A DNA stretch of 6,734 nt from Clostridia bacterium (GTDB lineage: Bacteria; Bacillota; Clostridia; Oscillospirales; QAMX01). The translations under genes were made by a program, and so were the position numbers. The notes beneath the pieces were generated by a model that did not search any database, was not told where the DNA came from, and saw only the letters and a list, made by a program, of their open reading frames with translations. Numbering within the stretch: position 1 is the first letter of the stretch; each line of letters starts with the position of its first letter. Positions 5,941 through 6,734 of this stretch are shown here, in pieces. Location: assembly GCA_024404415.1 (NCBI GenBank), contig JAKSPX010000086.1, forward strand, positions 1-6,734, given 5' to 3'.

Positions 5941-6734
5941 CCTTATATTGGAGGTATCAAAGACGCCGTCCACGAGGATGTTATAAAGCTTCGCGCCGCC
6001 CTGATTTAATAGGCGGACGTTGGCGCAGTAGGCGGAGGACATGACATTGCGGATGATGACGTTATAGATGTCCTGATCGGCGTCAGAAACGCCGTAAAGC
6101 TCTTCTACTTTACCATAAAGAGCGGTCAGGGCGACGGTATCATCCTCTGTAAAGCCCGTGACATTTTCAATCAAAATGTCGTGGCAGCCTCGTCTGAGGT
6201 CAATGCCGTCGGAATTTTTGATGTAAACGCTTTCATAATCGGACGCCCTGCCATCGTAGCGGCGCATACCGAGTCCCTCATGGCGCACACCATCAGAATC
6301 CACCGTGGTGAAATCCGAGAGGAAGTCGACATTCCGGATCTTCCCTTCGCGGCAGGCGACGAAATTCAAAGCCCACCAGCGTTGATTCCGGACGTGGAGC
6401 CCCTCCACGCGGAAGCGCTCGACGTTGCCGAAAAGAAGGATGTTGTTGACCGAAATGTGCGGTCTTCCCTCTTTCAGGGAGTTTCGTTCCGAAAGCCCGT
6501 TGTATTCGCCGCCGTCGAGAATGGCTTTGCCCTCACCGCGGAGGGTGATGTCGTGGTCGGCCCCGGCGAGGGTCTTCCCTTTTTCCGTGCCGCAGGAGAT
6601 ATTGCGGAACATGTTGCAGAATGTCCCGGCGGCCATTTTCAGATGAGCGTCCTTTAAGGTCAGAGTAAAATCAGACGGAAGAAGGATGGTCTCTTCGGTC
6701 TCATAATTGCCGCTGACGGTCAGTTCGTCCGCGC
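5812..6734 (-). CDS. GH28-like polygalacturonase (parallel beta-helix), partial at both ends
   Basis: The frame is open to the window edge, so the start lies beyond 6734. The visible protein begins LTVSGNY and ILLPSDFTLTLKDAHLKM, the usual early beta-helix rungs of glycoside hydrolase family 28 relatives. It continues with GEGKAILDGG, RFRVEGLHVRNQRWWALNF, then NSDGIDLR (from 6216) and TEDDTVALT (around 6130-6155), which correspond to the NTDG and DD catalytic motifs of GH28 polygalacturonases. DIYNVIIRNV and LYNILVDGVFDTSNI follow. Recognisable sequence ends at about 5944. Beyond this the frame is out-of-phase oxidoreductase DNA down to a chance stop at 5812. The expected later rungs and C-terminus are missing. 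It would act on galacturonides or related glycosides; no secretion signal can be judged. Same strand and order suggest one operon with the oxidoreductase and ThuA genes. Confidence 0.78.
   Translation of the reverse strand, partial: ADELTVSGNYETEETILLPSDFTLTLKDAHLKMAAGTFCNMFRNISCGTEKGKTLAGADHDITLRGEGKAILDGGEYNGLSERNSLKEGRPHISVNNILLFGNVERFRVEGLHVRNQRWWALNFVACREGKIRNVDFLSDFTTVDSDGVRHEGLGMRRYDGRASDYESVYIKNSDGIDLRRGCHDILIENVTGFTEDDTVALTALYGKVEELYGVSDADQDIYNVIIRNVMSSAYCANVRLLNQGGAKLYNILVDGVFDTSNIRLRPDMHAASSNPAASGASTTSICSIIRRGVLNTRTRLWSGAL

Noticed and set aside
6181..6657. 158-residue plus-strand open frame opposite the GH28-like gene
   Set aside because: Antisense to the NSDGID and EDD motif region, so a shadow.
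1..6734. CRISPR repeats, tRNA/rRNA genes, insertion sequences, phage or toxin-antitoxin modules
   Set aside because: No regularly spaced repeats, tRNA cloverleaf motifs, transposase motifs or small paired genes were found by eye.

Overview
The window looks like GC-rich, plant-polysaccharide-using Firmicutes DNA, most likely an uncultured gut or rumen Clostridia (Oscillospirales/Christensenellales type). This is inferred from the xpaC-telA pair, strong GGAGG-type ribosome sites, TTG starts, consensus sigma-A promoters, and pectin genes of the kind found in anaerobic Clostridia. No RNA gene, CRISPR array, insertion sequence or phage module was seen.

Layout. (1) Bases 1 to about 384 hold a plus-strand open frame without start or natural end: a basic stretch, two membrane helices, then a scrap that reads like a parallel beta-helix repeat. 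(2) At about 363-384 this runs head-on into the minus-strand telA, which loses its C-terminal third; xpaC lies upstream of it in the same operon. (3) Bases 1785-1990 hold two back-to-back, near-consensus promoters, one for xpaC-telA and one for a plus-strand rhomboid-like membrane protein that lacks protease residues. (4) Directly after the rhomboid gene, with its own ribosome site and a TTG start, comes an oligogalacturonate lyase (PL22-like) gene that ends in a bidirectional terminator. (5) The rest is on the minus strand. In transcription order it is a GH28-like polygalacturonase (5' end beyond the window, 3' end lost), a Gfo/Idh/MocA oxidoreductase lacking its N-terminal NAD-binding half, a ThuA-domain protein, a hairpin, and an O6-methylguanine-DNA methyltransferase.

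How the genes fit together. The GH28-like enzyme and the PL22-like lyase suggest pectin or oligogalacturonide breakdown. An oxidoreductase next to ThuA recalls the thuA-thuB sugar-oxidation pairs. XpaC-TelA is a known envelope/toxic-anion stress pair. The methyltransferase is a stand-alone DNA repair gene.

Main caution. Two places (about 363-384 and 5925-5950) break recognisable proteins mid-domain and look like assembly joins or deletions. I saw no convincing new biological system. The most interesting real biology is the catalytically dead-looking rhomboid sharing a promoter region with xpaC-telA, and the altered metal-site residues of the lyase.
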